Shown: positions 33,470-42,553, numbered from the stretch's first letter. The stretch: DNA of 64,000 nucleotides from Treponema sp. (GCA_017470605.1 JAFUYH010000030.1:124001-188000); one strand, 5' to 3'. A program made the numbers and translations. The notes: generated from the letters alone by a model not told the origin.

Positions 33470-35425
33470 TTATTTTCCAAATAATGTAAATCCTGCAGAA
33501 ATTACAAATCCATTAATCTCTGGATATTCATCATCATTTATATAATGAAATGAAGAATTTTTCTGTCCGTTATTGTCAACTCCAGTAAACCAATCATATA
33601 TATATCCAAAAGAGACATTCAAAACAACCGGAATTTTACGTGTTTTTAAATTATATGAACAATCTATACATATAATATTGGACCATTCATAAGTTCCATC
33701 AAGAAGAAAATATTTTTTAATACTGTTTCTTTCCCCGCCAGGAACCAATTCTGAATAAAGATTACTACCATAAACAGCCCCACTCCCCCAATCTACACCA
33801 TGTCTGATAAGCTGCCAAGACAAACCAACATTTAATTCCGCCATTGGACGAGCTTCAAACCTTACCAAAAATTCATCTGAATTTGGCTGCAAATAATATC
33901 CTAAACTTGCCCCATTATTTACATAGGCTGTAGATATATAATATCTATACCAAGGAACTTTTATTGCAGGATGTGTATAACAATAAGGTTCAACTTTTGT
34001 ATATCTGAAAGATACAGTACCAAATGGAAGCCAATTAAAAATAGATTTTATACCTGCCTGATAAGCATAAGTACACCAAATTTCTTCCCAAAATTTTGCT
34101 TTAAACGAAGTTATATCATCAGAGAATAAAGAAAACCATATATAACCTAAACCTGGTTTTTGAATTTTTAGATTAGCAAACAGACCAAGATTATCAAAAT
34201 CTCCTACACTATTTTGATAAATTACATTATCTATTAAAGGAAACATATATCCAAATTCAAATCTTTTAGGAAGAATACACGTACTTCCGAAATCGAAATG
34301 AACATACTTAAAATCAAGATTCAACATTCCAAGTGCAAAAAGATTCTGAAAAAAATAAGCATCCGTTATACCTGGAGAAATACCTTTAACATAATCATCT
34401 TCATCCCATTCTTCATCATATAAATACCAAGCCGAACTATTCACATGAGCTTCATTAGGAAATTCCAAAACCCCAAATAAAGAAGAAAGAGAAATAAAAT
34501 CAAAAAGCCTGAATGTTGTATCAATTCCTAAAAAAGGATGTGCAGACTGATTTAAAGCGAGGCTGCTTCCTTCATCCATTTCTGCCCATTCTCTGTTGTA
34601 TCTACCAACACCAAGTTCAAGGTGATTATTAAAGAAAGAACCATGTAATTCTCCGAACATCCCAAATCCTAAACTTGTTGTATGCGGCCAGCTCTGAAGC
34701 CCTTCTGCCGTTAATTTTGTAAGATGATAAACTGATCCATCCCAATGCTTTTTATAAGAATAAGGTAAAACAGAATAATTTCTCCATTTTTTTATATATC
34801 TTGGGTCTGTAGAATCCCATGCTTCTGTATCATCATCAACTAAATCAATTTTATCATGAGTAGAATCCCACCAATTACCTATATAATATGTTCCCATAAG
34901 AGTTATTGGCATTTTTGTAAGATTTATATAGCCAAAAGCCCTATAACTAATATCTTTACCAAAATCACCGTAAAAATCCAATGTTCCATAGGTTTCATAT
35001 CCATAAGAATTTTCAGAAGAATCTTTATACACTCCTCCAGAGCCAAAGCCTTTCAATCCTAACTGGACATCAAAAGAAATCGGAAAAGAATTTGAATTAT
35101 TCTCAATTCTATAATTCAATCTGGATAAATCCAGGCCATTTTTATATCTGTATTTATCTATAAAAAATTTTGTTACATATAATTCAACTTTATTTCTATA
35201 AACATCTTCTTTTTCGCTTAAAGACTCTTCAATTTCTGCAAGTCTTTCCAAAATATATTTTTCCGTATAAGGTTTTACATTTGAAAGCCTGGAACACAAA
35301 CCTTTTGTTTCAGCGGTTCTTAAAAGCACATAAACATCATCAGTGATATCAACAGTATTGTTTGTCTGTGCAAAAACAAAGCATGATAGCATAATAAAAA
35401 AACATGATATAAAGACTTTCTTCAT
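33470..35425 (-). CDS. Outer-membrane beta-barrel protein, Wzi-like (paralogue 2)
   Basis: About 651 residues. The start at 35425 follows GAAAGGAGCT and gives signal peptide MKKVFISCFFIMLSCFVFA, cleaved before QT; the longer frame from 35458 would mask it. Residues about 25-90 form a short helical domain (LLRTAETKGLCSRLSNVKPYTEKYILERLAEIEE split over two helices) like the N-terminal segment of Wzi-type proteins. The rest is aromatic-rich beta strand. It ends in SAGFTLFGK. It lies 14 bases after the similar barrel gene at 35440, and the N-terminal regions of the two proteins resemble each other. The Wzi assignment is tentative; the barrel assignment is firmer. Confidence 0.62.
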   Translation of the reverse strand: MKKVFISCFFIMLSCFVFAQTNNTVDITDDVYVLLRTAETKGLCSRLSNVKPYTEKYILERLAEIEESLSEKEDVYRNKVELYVTKFFIDKYRYKNGLDLSRLNYRIENNSNSFPISFDVQLGLKGFGSGGVYKDSSENSYGYETYGTLDFYGDFGKDISYRAFGYINLTKMPITLMGTYYIGNWWDSTHDKIDLVDDDTEAWDSTDPRYIKKWRNYSVLPYSYKKHWDGSVYHLTKLTAEGLQSWPHTTSLGFGMFGELHGSFFNNHLELGVGRYNREWAEMDEGSSLALNQSAHPFLGIDTTFRLFDFISLSSLFGVLEFPNEAHVNSSAWYLYDEEWDEDDYVKGISPGITDAYFFQNLFALGMLNLDFKYVHFDFGSTCILPKRFEFGYMFPLIDNVIYQNSVGDFDNLGLFANLKIQKPGLGYIWFSLFSDDITSFKAKFWEEIWCTYAYQAGIKSIFNWLPFGTVSFRYTKVEPYCYTHPAIKVPWYRYYISTAYVNNGASLGYYLQPNSDEFLVRFEARPMAELNVGLSWQLIRHGVDWGSGAVYGSNLYSELVPGGERNSIKKYFLLDGTYEWSNIICIDCSYNLKTRKIPVVLNVSFGYIYDWFTGVDNNGQKNSSFHYINDDEYPEINGFVISAGFTLFGK

Positions 35426-35439
35426 ATACCAGCTCCTTT

Positions 35440-37125
35440 CTATTTTAATATTTTCCATTCCACGCCTACAGAGACTTCTGCACCTTGTGAAAAAGCTCCC
35501 TTTTCGTGTGAATTATTATAAACAAGAGAATAAGCAATCTGGCCATAAACTTCAAGGGTTTCTAGAAATTTGTAGGCACCGCTTATCGTAAACTGATTTG
35601 TGAATTCAGGAATCCCAGTCATCCACATATAGCGGCCTTTATTGCGGGCCGCAAGCCTTTCTTCATCATTTTGGGCAGTTTTATATTCAACAGACGGATA
35701 ATAAGTGTAAATATCCTCACCTTCTATAGATGTTTTATTAAAAAATATAGAAGCATCATTCTGTCCTTTTATCAAGAATAAATAATCAAAGCCGAATTCA
35801 AAACGAGCTTCTTTATAACTTGAACCAGTTTTTACAGCAAATGTATCTGGTCCATAAGGAAGTCCCATCCAGGATGTAACCTGCTTACCAGTCTGCATAT
35901 CTTTTCTTGTTCTCCACAAAGACCAGTCCGGACTTTGTTTTATATACAGGTAAGGAGAAGCATAAGTAGACTCCAGAAAATTATTAATATATCCATTCGC
36001 AAAAGGAATCTTTATTTCAAGGCCAAGCTGCCCGCCAAGACTATCTGGAACAGATAAATCGTAATCAGAAGGCTTGCCCCCTAAATCCTGTATTTCATTC
36101 TGAGCATAGAGTCCATAAATCCTTACATTTTTTACAGGCACATAATCCAGAGTAAAAGCCAGATATGCACAAAAATGACCTTCTCCATAAAGTCTGGACT
36201 CTAAAGCAGTCATTTTTGAACCATAATCATTCCAGGAACCAAACTGATGCATCAACATAAAAGGGTTCAGATAACGCAATTCAAAAGAAGAATTCAAAAG
36301 GGAACCTTCTATCATGCCGAATTTTAAATTCCTGAAGAGGCGGATATCCAGCTGATGTACATAAAAGAACTTTGTATTACAAACCTGAACTACGTCCATT
36401 GTATATTTGAGCCATTTAGTAAAAAGATTCAGCTGAAAGTATGCATCGGTTTCAAAAGTATTATTATAGATGATACTTCCCAATTGAGAGGTGCCAATCT
36501 GCATTCCTTCTTTTCCTGCATGAAAATTCACCCCCCAGTTTTCAAAAGTAAGGCCTGTACTGCCATAAGCAAAACGCGGTGTAAGAAATTCAAACTGATT
36601 TCCGCTGTAAGGAATATTTGTAAAATTCCACCACTTCTGCATTGAAGGATAGTTTTTTCCAATAAATAAATCAGGTTCAATAGTGATATAATCTGAAAAG
36701 CCCATAATTACAGGTATATTTATCAGAAAATCACGATAGTTATAATTAAAAGACCAGTCTATATCCGGATTAGACTTATAATAAAACTCAGGATTTAATC
36801 TGAGATTTGTGTAAAAACGTAAATCCTGTTCAGGAAAAAAATCACTGCTGGAATTCAAATAATCCTTAATTCTGTCAAAAAGGATTTTTCCCTGAAAAGA
36901 TAATTCTTCATAAGGAACATCATATAAATAAAACTTAAGTTCCCCCACAGAAAGCGGCTGATTAGTAAGAAACTGGACTCGTTTTGTTTCAGAACAAATC
37001 GTAAATAAATCATCATATAACCAGTGACCTGCAGGAATAATCTGGGTATTATTTCCTGATTTTGCAAAAGCTGAAAAAAGAAATAAAAAAAACAGGATAA
37101 GAGATATTTTGATTTTATTTTTCAT
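35440..37125 (-). CDS. Outer-membrane beta-barrel protein, Wzi-like (paralogue 3)
   Basis: A 561-residue protein with signal peptide MKNKIKISLILFFLFLFSAFA, cleaved before KS. The N-terminal helical part has QFLTNQPLSVGELKFYLYDV, then beta-rich sequence with GVNFHAGKEGMQIGTSQLG, FELRYLNPFMLMHQF and AYLAFTLDYVPVKNVRIYGLYAQNE, comparable to strand patterns of capsule-assembly Wzi proteins. It is transcribed divergently from the wbaP gene and followed by the other barrel gene, probably in one transcript. A role in anchoring or exporting the local polysaccharide is inferred from context. Confidence 0.65.
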   Translation of the reverse strand: MKNKIKISLILFFLFLFSAFAKSGNNTQIIPAGHWLYDDLFTICSETKRVQFLTNQPLSVGELKFYLYDVPYEELSFQGKILFDRIKDYLNSSSDFFPEQDLRFYTNLRLNPEFYYKSNPDIDWSFNYNYRDFLINIPVIMGFSDYITIEPDLFIGKNYPSMQKWWNFTNIPYSGNQFEFLTPRFAYGSTGLTFENWGVNFHAGKEGMQIGTSQLGSIIYNNTFETDAYFQLNLFTKWLKYTMDVVQVCNTKFFYVHQLDIRLFRNLKFGMIEGSLLNSSFELRYLNPFMLMHQFGSWNDYGSKMTALESRLYGEGHFCAYLAFTLDYVPVKNVRIYGLYAQNEIQDLGGKPSDYDLSVPDSLGGQLGLEIKIPFANGYINNFLESTYASPYLYIKQSPDWSLWRTRKDMQTGKQVTSWMGLPYGPDTFAVKTGSSYKEARFEFGFDYLFLIKGQNDASIFFNKTSIEGEDIYTYYPSVEYKTAQNDEERLAARNKGRYMWMTGIPEFTNQFTISGAYKFLETLEVYGQIAYSLVYNNSHEKGAFSQGAEVSVGVEWKILK

Positions 37126-37249
37126 TTTTTTATTTTAACATTTTTTGAAATGATGGGCAACAAACTGTAACTTTTAGTATAAAAAAATGTTTTTATTGTA
37201 TTATATAGACTACAAATATAAAATACATTATAGTAATAATGATAATAAT

Positions 37250-38710
37250 ATGGATTTTACTGTTTTTAATGATTACTTGAAAAAAAATTATCCTCGCACT
37301 AGTTCTTTTTTATGCGGGTTTTCACTCTTTATAGTTGATGCTATAGTTCTTTTTCTTTGTATTGGCTTTGGATTTTTTATTGTCAATATTTTTGATAAGG
37401 CAAACATTAATTTTAAATCTTTTATAAATTATTCAATCTATATTCCTTTTATATTGCTTTTATTTGGAGTAAACGGCCTTTATCCAGGCATAATGAATTC
37501 TCCAACAGAAGATATAAAACATTACTTTGGATGTATTTTCTTCAGTTTTCTGGCAATTATAATTACAATCTATATCTCTGACTATAATGATGTCAACTTT
37601 ATGCAAAAAATCATAAAGAACAGTCAGGACTTTGCCATTACACTGGCATTCATTATTTCCATTCCTGTTGCTACCCTTGCCCTGCCAGCCTTTAGAGAAT
37701 TTGCAAAGCATTTATTTGCAAGATATAAATGGTGGGGTATTCCTGCCGTAATATACCTGCATGGAAAAGACGGATATTTTATTGTTGATAAACTGATTAA
37801 TCAGAAATTCTTAGGCTACCACCCGGCCGTCATTATTGACTCAAATGCACAAACTCAAGGCCTCTATAAAGACATTCCTGTTTATCCGCCTTCTGACGAA
37901 CTTCATAATATTATTAAGAATTATAACGTAAAACAGGCTATTATCTGTGATTATCATGGCGACCTGTCTTACATAATGTCATCCTACAGGTACACAGTAA
38001 AAGTTTCAAAAAATCAGACACTCTTTACTGATACACAGCAGCTTAAAGATATAGGCGGCATCATAGCATTTGCTTCAATTCATAATCTTACATTTAAAAG
38101 AAACTTATTAACAAAAAGACTTCTTGATATTCTAATAATTTTATGTTCAATGCCAATTGTTTTGCCTGTAATGATAATTCTTGGAATTCTTACAAAATGT
38201 ACGTCTAAAGGACCTATTTTTTACGGCCATAAACGTGTTGGACAAAACGGAAAGGAAATTAAATGCTGGAAATTCCGCTCAATGTGCATAAATTCCCAGG
38301 AAATTCTGGAAGAGATTCTTGCAACTGACCCGGTAAGACGTGCTGAATGGGAAAAAGACCGCAAGTTTATAGACGACCCGCGTGTAACAAAATTTGGCAA
38401 GTTCCTTAGAAAAACAAGTCTTGATGAACTTCCCCAGCTCTTCAATATTCTCTTTGGTCAGATGAGCCTTGTTGGCCCAAGACCTGTAACTGAACCTGAA
38501 CTTGTAAAATACGGTGAATACAAAGACTATGTACTTTCAGTTTCGCCAGGTCTTACAGGAATGTGGCAGGTTTCCGGACGTTCTGACACAGGTTATGAAG
38601 AACGAATTTCTTTTGATACATATTATATTCAAAACTGGTCCATCTGGCTTGACATCTGGATTCTTATTAAAACAGTTTGGGTTGTATTAAAAGGAAAAGG
38701 TGCATATTAA
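37250..38710 (+). CDS. wbaP: Undecaprenyl-phosphate sugar phosphotransferase, WbaP type
   Basis: Starts repeat-unit synthesis by transferring hexose-1-phosphate to undecaprenyl phosphate. It has about 486 residues. The N-terminal half has four or so membrane helices and a CoA-binding-like middle domain (ITYIHG-type region AVIYLHGKDGYFIVDKL). The C-terminal catalytic domain begins RLLDILIILCSMPIVLPVMI and contains GHKRVGQNGKEIKCWKFRSM, TSLDELPQLFNILFGQMSLVGPRPV and PGLTGMWQVSGRS. The start at 37250 is chosen because it matches usual family N-termini; an in-frame ATG at 37187 exists and neither has a ribosome site. A TAGACT-17 nt-TATAGT promoter (37206-37234) may precede it. The stop overlaps the next ATG (TAATG). 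Confidence 0.88.
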   Translation: MDFTVFNDYLKKNYPRTSSFLCGFSLFIVDAIVLFLCIGFGFFIVNIFDKANINFKSFINYSIYIPFILLLFGVNGLYPGIMNSPTEDIKHYFGCIFFSFLAIIITIYISDYNDVNFMQKIIKNSQDFAITLAFIISIPVATLALPAFREFAKHLFARYKWWGIPAVIYLHGKDGYFIVDKLINQKFLGYHPAVIIDSNAQTQGLYKDIPVYPPSDELHNIIKNYNVKQAIICDYHGDLSYIMSSYRYTVKVSKNQTLFTDTQQLKDIGGIIAFASIHNLTFKRNLLTKRLLDILIILCSMPIVLPVMIILGILTKCTSKGPIFYGHKRVGQNGKEIKCWKFRSMCINSQEILEEILATDPVRRAEWEKDRKFIDDPRVTKFGKFLRKTSLDELPQLFNILFGQMSLVGPRPVTEPELVKYGEYKDYVLSVSPGLTGMWQVSGRSDTGYEERISFDTYYIQNWSIWLDIWILIKTVWVVLKGKGAY

Positions 38711-40242
38711 TGAAAAAAATCCTTCTGCTTTTTTTTATCCTCAGTTCTGCTTTATACGCACAAACCTATAAAATTATTGATTCAGATATTTCTATTCAAA
38801 GTTCTTCATTCGGACTGGGAACTACAACTCCCTATGCCCTTAAAAAAAATATTCCTCTTGACTATAAAAAGGAATTTACAAAAAATGAACTTGAACTATA
38901 TCTTGAAAACTATAAACAGTCCTTATCAAATTCGCGTTTTTTTGAATCCATAGATGTTCAATATGAAGAAGCAGAAAAGGATTCTGACTCTGAAGATGAC
39001 ATAATCAATATCATTGTAATAGTGAATTTAAAAGATTCAAAACACCTTCTGGCCGTTCCTTATGCAACTTTTGACCAGGACATTAATCAAACATCCATCA
39101 ATCCAAAGATTAAGGCTAAAGATACTAATTTTCTGGGCAGCATGAATCCTCTTTCCATGGATTTAAATGTAGAAATTCTAAAAGAAGAAAATGACAGTAA
39201 CTGGTTTATTACTCCAGGTCTAAATATTTCCTACGACTACCCTTTTAAGCTTTCACCATTTGATGTTACATGGGTAAATGACTATGAACTTGGCTTTACT
39301 TTTGGTGAAAATTCTCCTGAATGGGATGCTAAAACAGGCTTGAAATTTGAACTTCCTTTTGAAAAAATATCTTTTATTTTTGAAGCCTATCAGCATTTCT
39401 ATCGGGATTTTGACTATGAAGAATATGGCGATGACCTTTACTTTCAGGAAGAATTCCAGTTTTCAACTCCTGTAAAAATAGCAAAATTTAATAATTATTC
39501 AGACTTGCGTTATACACCTCTTTTAAACATAAACTGGTACTGGGATTCTGATTCAATTAATAAGAATAATGACGAACTTTCAAGTCCTCAATTAACAATA
39601 AGTCACTCTCTTGAAAATTCAAAAATTAACTGGAATAATAATTTCCGTAACGGCTATTACTTTTCACTTTCAAACAGCTGGATGTACAATATACAGAGAC
39701 TGGATTTATCTCCATCCATTGCTTTTGAAGGAATGTTCTATAAATCTCTAGAAATTGCAGACAGAAACTTTCTTGACATTATTGGCGTATGTACAGATTT
39801 ATATGCATTCATTCATTTTGATTTACCAGACAACTCTTTTTATTACGGAAAGAAGATTGGCAAAAGGCTGAGAGGAATTGCAGACGAAAGTTTTTTTGGA
39901 AACGAAAAACCTAATTACACAAGTTCTGCTGCTCTTGTATGGAATCTGGATCTGCCTCTTAATATTATCAGAACTTCGTTTAAAAAAGACCTTATAAATA
40001 TGAACATACAGCTTTCACCTTTCTTTGATATGGCCATTTATCGTGACAGGAGTAAAAACCCGGAAGTAAACACAGCCTTGTGTTCTGGTTTGGAAGTTCT
40101 TGTATATCCTAAAAAATGGTCAAGTTTTATAATCAGAGGAAGCCTTGGCTTTGATTTAAAATCAGCATTCTCTGAAGACAACATAATAAAAGGACTTCTG
40201 CATAATAAAGAAATTTCTTTTGGTCTGGGACTTTTATATTAG
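38710..40242 (+). CDS. Small Omp85-like outer-membrane protein with one POTRA-like domain
   Basis: About 510 residues. Signal peptide MKKILLLFFILSSALYA, cleaved before QT. Residues about 55-100 (FTKNELELYLENYKQSLSNSRFFESIDVQY and VIVNLKDS) follow the beta-alpha-alpha-beta pattern of a single POTRA domain. The rest is a beta-barrel ending in the aromatic LLY. KRLRGIADESFFG sits where BamA/TamA have the (V/L)RGF lid-lock motif. Being much shorter than BamA it is not a BamA copy. It is translationally coupled to wbaP through TAATG, so it probably works with the polysaccharide; the Omp85 call rests on pattern only. Confidence 0.6.
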   Translation: MKKILLLFFILSSALYAQTYKIIDSDISIQSSSFGLGTTTPYALKKNIPLDYKKEFTKNELELYLENYKQSLSNSRFFESIDVQYEEAEKDSDSEDDIINIIVIVNLKDSKHLLAVPYATFDQDINQTSINPKIKAKDTNFLGSMNPLSMDLNVEILKEENDSNWFITPGLNISYDYPFKLSPFDVTWVNDYELGFTFGENSPEWDAKTGLKFELPFEKISFIFEAYQHFYRDFDYEEYGDDLYFQEEFQFSTPVKIAKFNNYSDLRYTPLLNINWYWDSDSINKNNDELSSPQLTISHSLENSKINWNNNFRNGYYFSLSNSWMYNIQRLDLSPSIAFEGMFYKSLEIADRNFLDIIGVCTDLYAFIHFDLPDNSFYYGKKIGKRLRGIADESFFGNEKPNYTSSAALVWNLDLPLNIIRTSFKKDLINMNIQLSPFFDMAIYRDRSKNPEVNTALCSGLEVLVYPKKWSSFIIRGSLGFDLKSAFSEDNIIKGLLHNKEISFGLGLLY

Positions 40243-40248
40243 TTATAA

Positions 40249-41352
40249 TTACAATCCCATTTCCTGCAAAAGAAGTACGGCTTCTTTCTGCCAGTATTTT
40301 TCCGGACTCCAGCGAACAAGAACAGTAAGCAGATTTCGCGCGAATACATCATATCCACTTTCTTCTGAAATTCTTGCAAGAAAGTTAAAATTTTTCCAGA
40401 GCAAATTTCTATCACCCCATTTTACTATATCATCATAAAAAGACAATTCCTGAAAGAAATTTGCTAGATTTGTATATTCATAATTTGAATTTCTGCTTTC
40501 AATGGATTCAGAAATTTTAGAAAAACCGCAAATTACAGCAAGAGCCGTAAACTGAAGGGCTTTGTCTTTAGCCCCTGCATCATAATAATAATCAGCAAGT
40601 TTTGTATAGGCAGACATTGAATAAAAAGTATCTGCCCTATAAAGACTGAAAAACTTTTCTACAGAATCATTTTTGTTTGTACTGATTGTATGAATCATTG
40701 CTGAATTAAGAGCCCTATCCTTATAGGTGCCATCATCAGTTAATATATTCAATAACCTTACTTCCATCTTAGGCAAATCATTTTCTAATCTGCTAATTTC
40801 TGCAAGCATGTATAAAATTTCATACTTTTCATCAGGAACATCAAGTACATTCGCATTACTTAAGGCCAAAAGATAATAATCTTCTGCAAACTTATACTCG
40901 CCTTCAAGCCTGTAAATATCACCAATCAATTTATGTGCTTCAGGATAATGAATCATGGATTTCATATATTCCCTAAGATTAGTTATGGAATTGTCAAAAT
41001 AATCAGACCCCTTTTTTTTCAAATAGGTATTAATAATCCTAAGACTTTCTTTTTCCTTTCTGTCTTCCAGAACGTCAAGTACAGCATAAATATGGTCGCC
41101 GGCATCCCTGACACGCTTTGCAGAAAGGGAATCCTTTAAAATCTGCATCTCTTTTTCAACCTGCTGACGTCTGAACAGAATGGCATCTTCTGAATATTTT
41201 AATGCCTTGCCATAATCCATACTGTCAAAACAATAAAGGGCATTTCGATAGGCATTAAGACTTTCTGCAGCAAGCTGAGCAGCGGTAGGAGCAGCCGCAA
41301 AAAGCGAAAGAGAACAAAACAAAACAGATATTGTAAATAAAAGCTTTTTCAT
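40249..41352 (-). CDS. Exported TPR-like protein
   Basis: A 367-residue protein with signal peptide MKKLLFTISVLFCSLSLFAAA. The mature part is all-helical with TPR-style blocks: AYRNALYCFDSMDYGKALKYSEDAI, AHKLIGDIYRLEGEYKFAEDYYLLAL and KLADYYYDAGAKDKALQF. TPR proteins in the periplasm usually serve as scaffolds. It starts 9 bases after ispG and is probably cotranscribed with it. It ends 6 bases from the convergent Omp85-like gene. No ribosome site is obvious. Function unknown. Confidence 0.7.
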   Translation of the reverse strand: MKKLLFTISVLFCSLSLFAAAPTAAQLAAESLNAYRNALYCFDSMDYGKALKYSEDAILFRRQQVEKEMQILKDSLSAKRVRDAGDHIYAVLDVLEDRKEKESLRIINTYLKKKGSDYFDNSITNLREYMKSMIHYPEAHKLIGDIYRLEGEYKFAEDYYLLALSNANVLDVPDEKYEILYMLAEISRLENDLPKMEVRLLNILTDDGTYKDRALNSAMIHTISTNKNDSVEKFFSLYRADTFYSMSAYTKLADYYYDAGAKDKALQFTALAVICGFSKISESIESRNSNYEYTNLANFFQELSFYDDIVKWGDRNLLWKNFNFLARISEESGYDVFARNLLTVLVRWSPEKYWQKEAVLLLQEMGL

Positions 41353-41361
41353 AATTGCAGT

Positions 41362-42450
41362 CTATAATGAATTTAATTCTTCCTCAAACACTTTATCGGC
41401 ATCTTTTGCGTCAACCGTTCGTACTATTTTTCCTTTTTTAAAAATAATGGCCTTATCGTTTGTTCCCGCAATGCCAAGGTCTGCATGGCGGCCTTCACCA
41501 GGCCCGTTTACAACACAGCCCATTACTGCCACGGTGATATCTTTATCCATTGCAAGAAGGCGGTTCTGCCAGCGGTCTACAAAAGAATGAACGTCAAAAC
41601 CGATTCTTCCGCACCTAGGACAGCTTACAAGAGTTACCCCGCCCTTCCTTTTTCCACATTCTTTTAGGATATTTATTCCGGCAACAACTTCATTTTCTGC
41701 AGAAGATGAAAGGCTTACGCGGATTGTATCTCCAATACCTTCATTAAGCAGAGTTGAAAAAGCAATACTTGATTTTACAATTCCACCAATAAGGGGGCCG
41801 GCTTCTGTTACACCAAGATGAAGGGGATTATTATACTTTCGGGCATAAAAGCGGTTACATTCAATTGTTTCCTGTACATCACTGGATTTCATGCTCACAA
41901 CATACTGGTCAAAATTCAGCTGATCAAAAATTTCTGCTTCGCGGGCAGCGGTTTCACAAAGGCCCTGAGCCCGCGTAATTTCGCCAGCGGCAATCTTTTT
42001 CTGCAGGTCTTGAGGCAGACTTCCGCTGTTTATTCCAATGCGAATTGCAACCCCATTATTACGGCAGCCTTCCACAACCCGCTCAGTATTTTCTACAGAA
42101 CCAATATTTCCAGGATTTATTCGTATTGCCGCAACATTGCCTTTAAGACATTCCAGGGCAAGTTTATAATCAAAATGAATATCTGCGACAAGAGGCATAG
42201 AAGTCCGTTCAGCAATGAGATTTAAGCCCCCTGCACTTTCCATATCAGGGACAGCAAAGCGGACAATATCACAGCCCATAAGCTGAAGTTCATTCAACTG
42301 ACGTAAAATTCGTTCAAGTTTTTCGTTATTTTCGTTAAGGTCAGTAATTCCTTCTTTCCACATTGTCTGCACGCTTACAGGAGCCCCGCCACCCACAGCA
42401 ATCCGCTTTGTTACACCCTTTCCGCCAAGATAAACTGTTTTTGTTGTCAT
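41362..42450 (-). CDS. ispG: 4-hydroxy-3-methylbut-2-enyl diphosphate synthase (flavodoxin/ferredoxin)
   Basis: Penultimate MEP-pathway enzyme that reduces MEcPP to HMBPP using a [4Fe-4S] cluster. About 362 residues. Opening TVYLGGKGVTKRIAVGGGAPVSVQTM is typical, with LVADIHFDYKLAL and IRINPGNIG in the TIM barrel. Cluster ligands are in SCPRCGRIGFD and VMGCVVNGPGE, with the conserved Glu after GPG. The ATG at 42450 is chosen over TTG at 42474 because the extended -10 box TGTTATAAT lies between them; no Shine-Dalgarno is present. dxr of the same pathway is at 6.6 kb. Confidence 0.95.
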   Translation of the reverse strand: MTTKTVYLGGKGVTKRIAVGGGAPVSVQTMWKEGITDLNENNEKLERILRQLNELQLMGCDIVRFAVPDMESAGGLNLIAERTSMPLVADIHFDYKLALECLKGNVAAIRINPGNIGSVENTERVVEGCRNNGVAIRIGINSGSLPQDLQKKIAAGEITRAQGLCETAAREAEIFDQLNFDQYVVSMKSSDVQETIECNRFYARKYNNPLHLGVTEAGPLIGGIVKSSIAFSTLLNEGIGDTIRVSLSSSAENEVVAGINILKECGKRKGGVTLVSCPRCGRIGFDVHSFVDRWQNRLLAMDKDITVAVMGCVVNGPGEGRHADLGIAGTNDKAIIFKKGKIVRTVDAKDADKVFEEELNSL

Positions 42451-42456
42451 AGGAAT

Positions 42457-42465
42457 ATTATAACA
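42457..42465 (-). promoter_or_regulatory. Extended -10 promoter, candidate leaderless start for ispG
   Basis: On minus, TGT-TATAAT (42465 to 42457), six bases (ATTCCT), then ATG at 42450, so the expected RNA start is the A of the ATG. The -35 position overlaps the T-run of the preceding terminator (TTTTTT). Confidence 0.65.
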
Positions 42466-42477
42466 CAAACTCAAGTT

Positions 42478-42508
42478 AAAAAAAAGATTCCCCGGTCAAG
42501 CCGGGGAA
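42478..42508 (-). terminator. Rho-independent terminator of the V-ATPase operon
   Basis: On minus, TTCCCCGG (42508-42501), loop CTTGA, CCGGGGAA (42495-42488), then TC and a run of eight T (to 42478). A strong 8-bp GC-rich stem with a T-run, 52 bases after the atpK stop. Its T-run is also the -35 region of ispG. Confidence 0.88.
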
Positions 42509-42530
42509 TAACACTACTGCTAATTTTGTC

Positions 42531-42553
42531 ATTGTCGGGCTTGACCCGACAAT
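42531..42553. repeat. Palindromic repeat, inverted partner of the neighbouring terminator stem
   Basis: ATTGTCGGG (42531-42539), loop CTTGA, CCCGACAAT (42545-42553): a perfect 9-bp stem. Its loop CTTGA is the reverse complement of the loop TCAAG of the stem at 42488-42508, and the CGG-TCAAG-CCG core is the same in inverted orientation. Likely a dispersed intergenic palindrome present as an inverted pair; no T-run of its own. Confidence 0.7.

Noticed and set aside
38710-40242. A second BamA
   Set aside because: Too short and with at most one POTRA domain; BamA needs four or five and a longer barrel.
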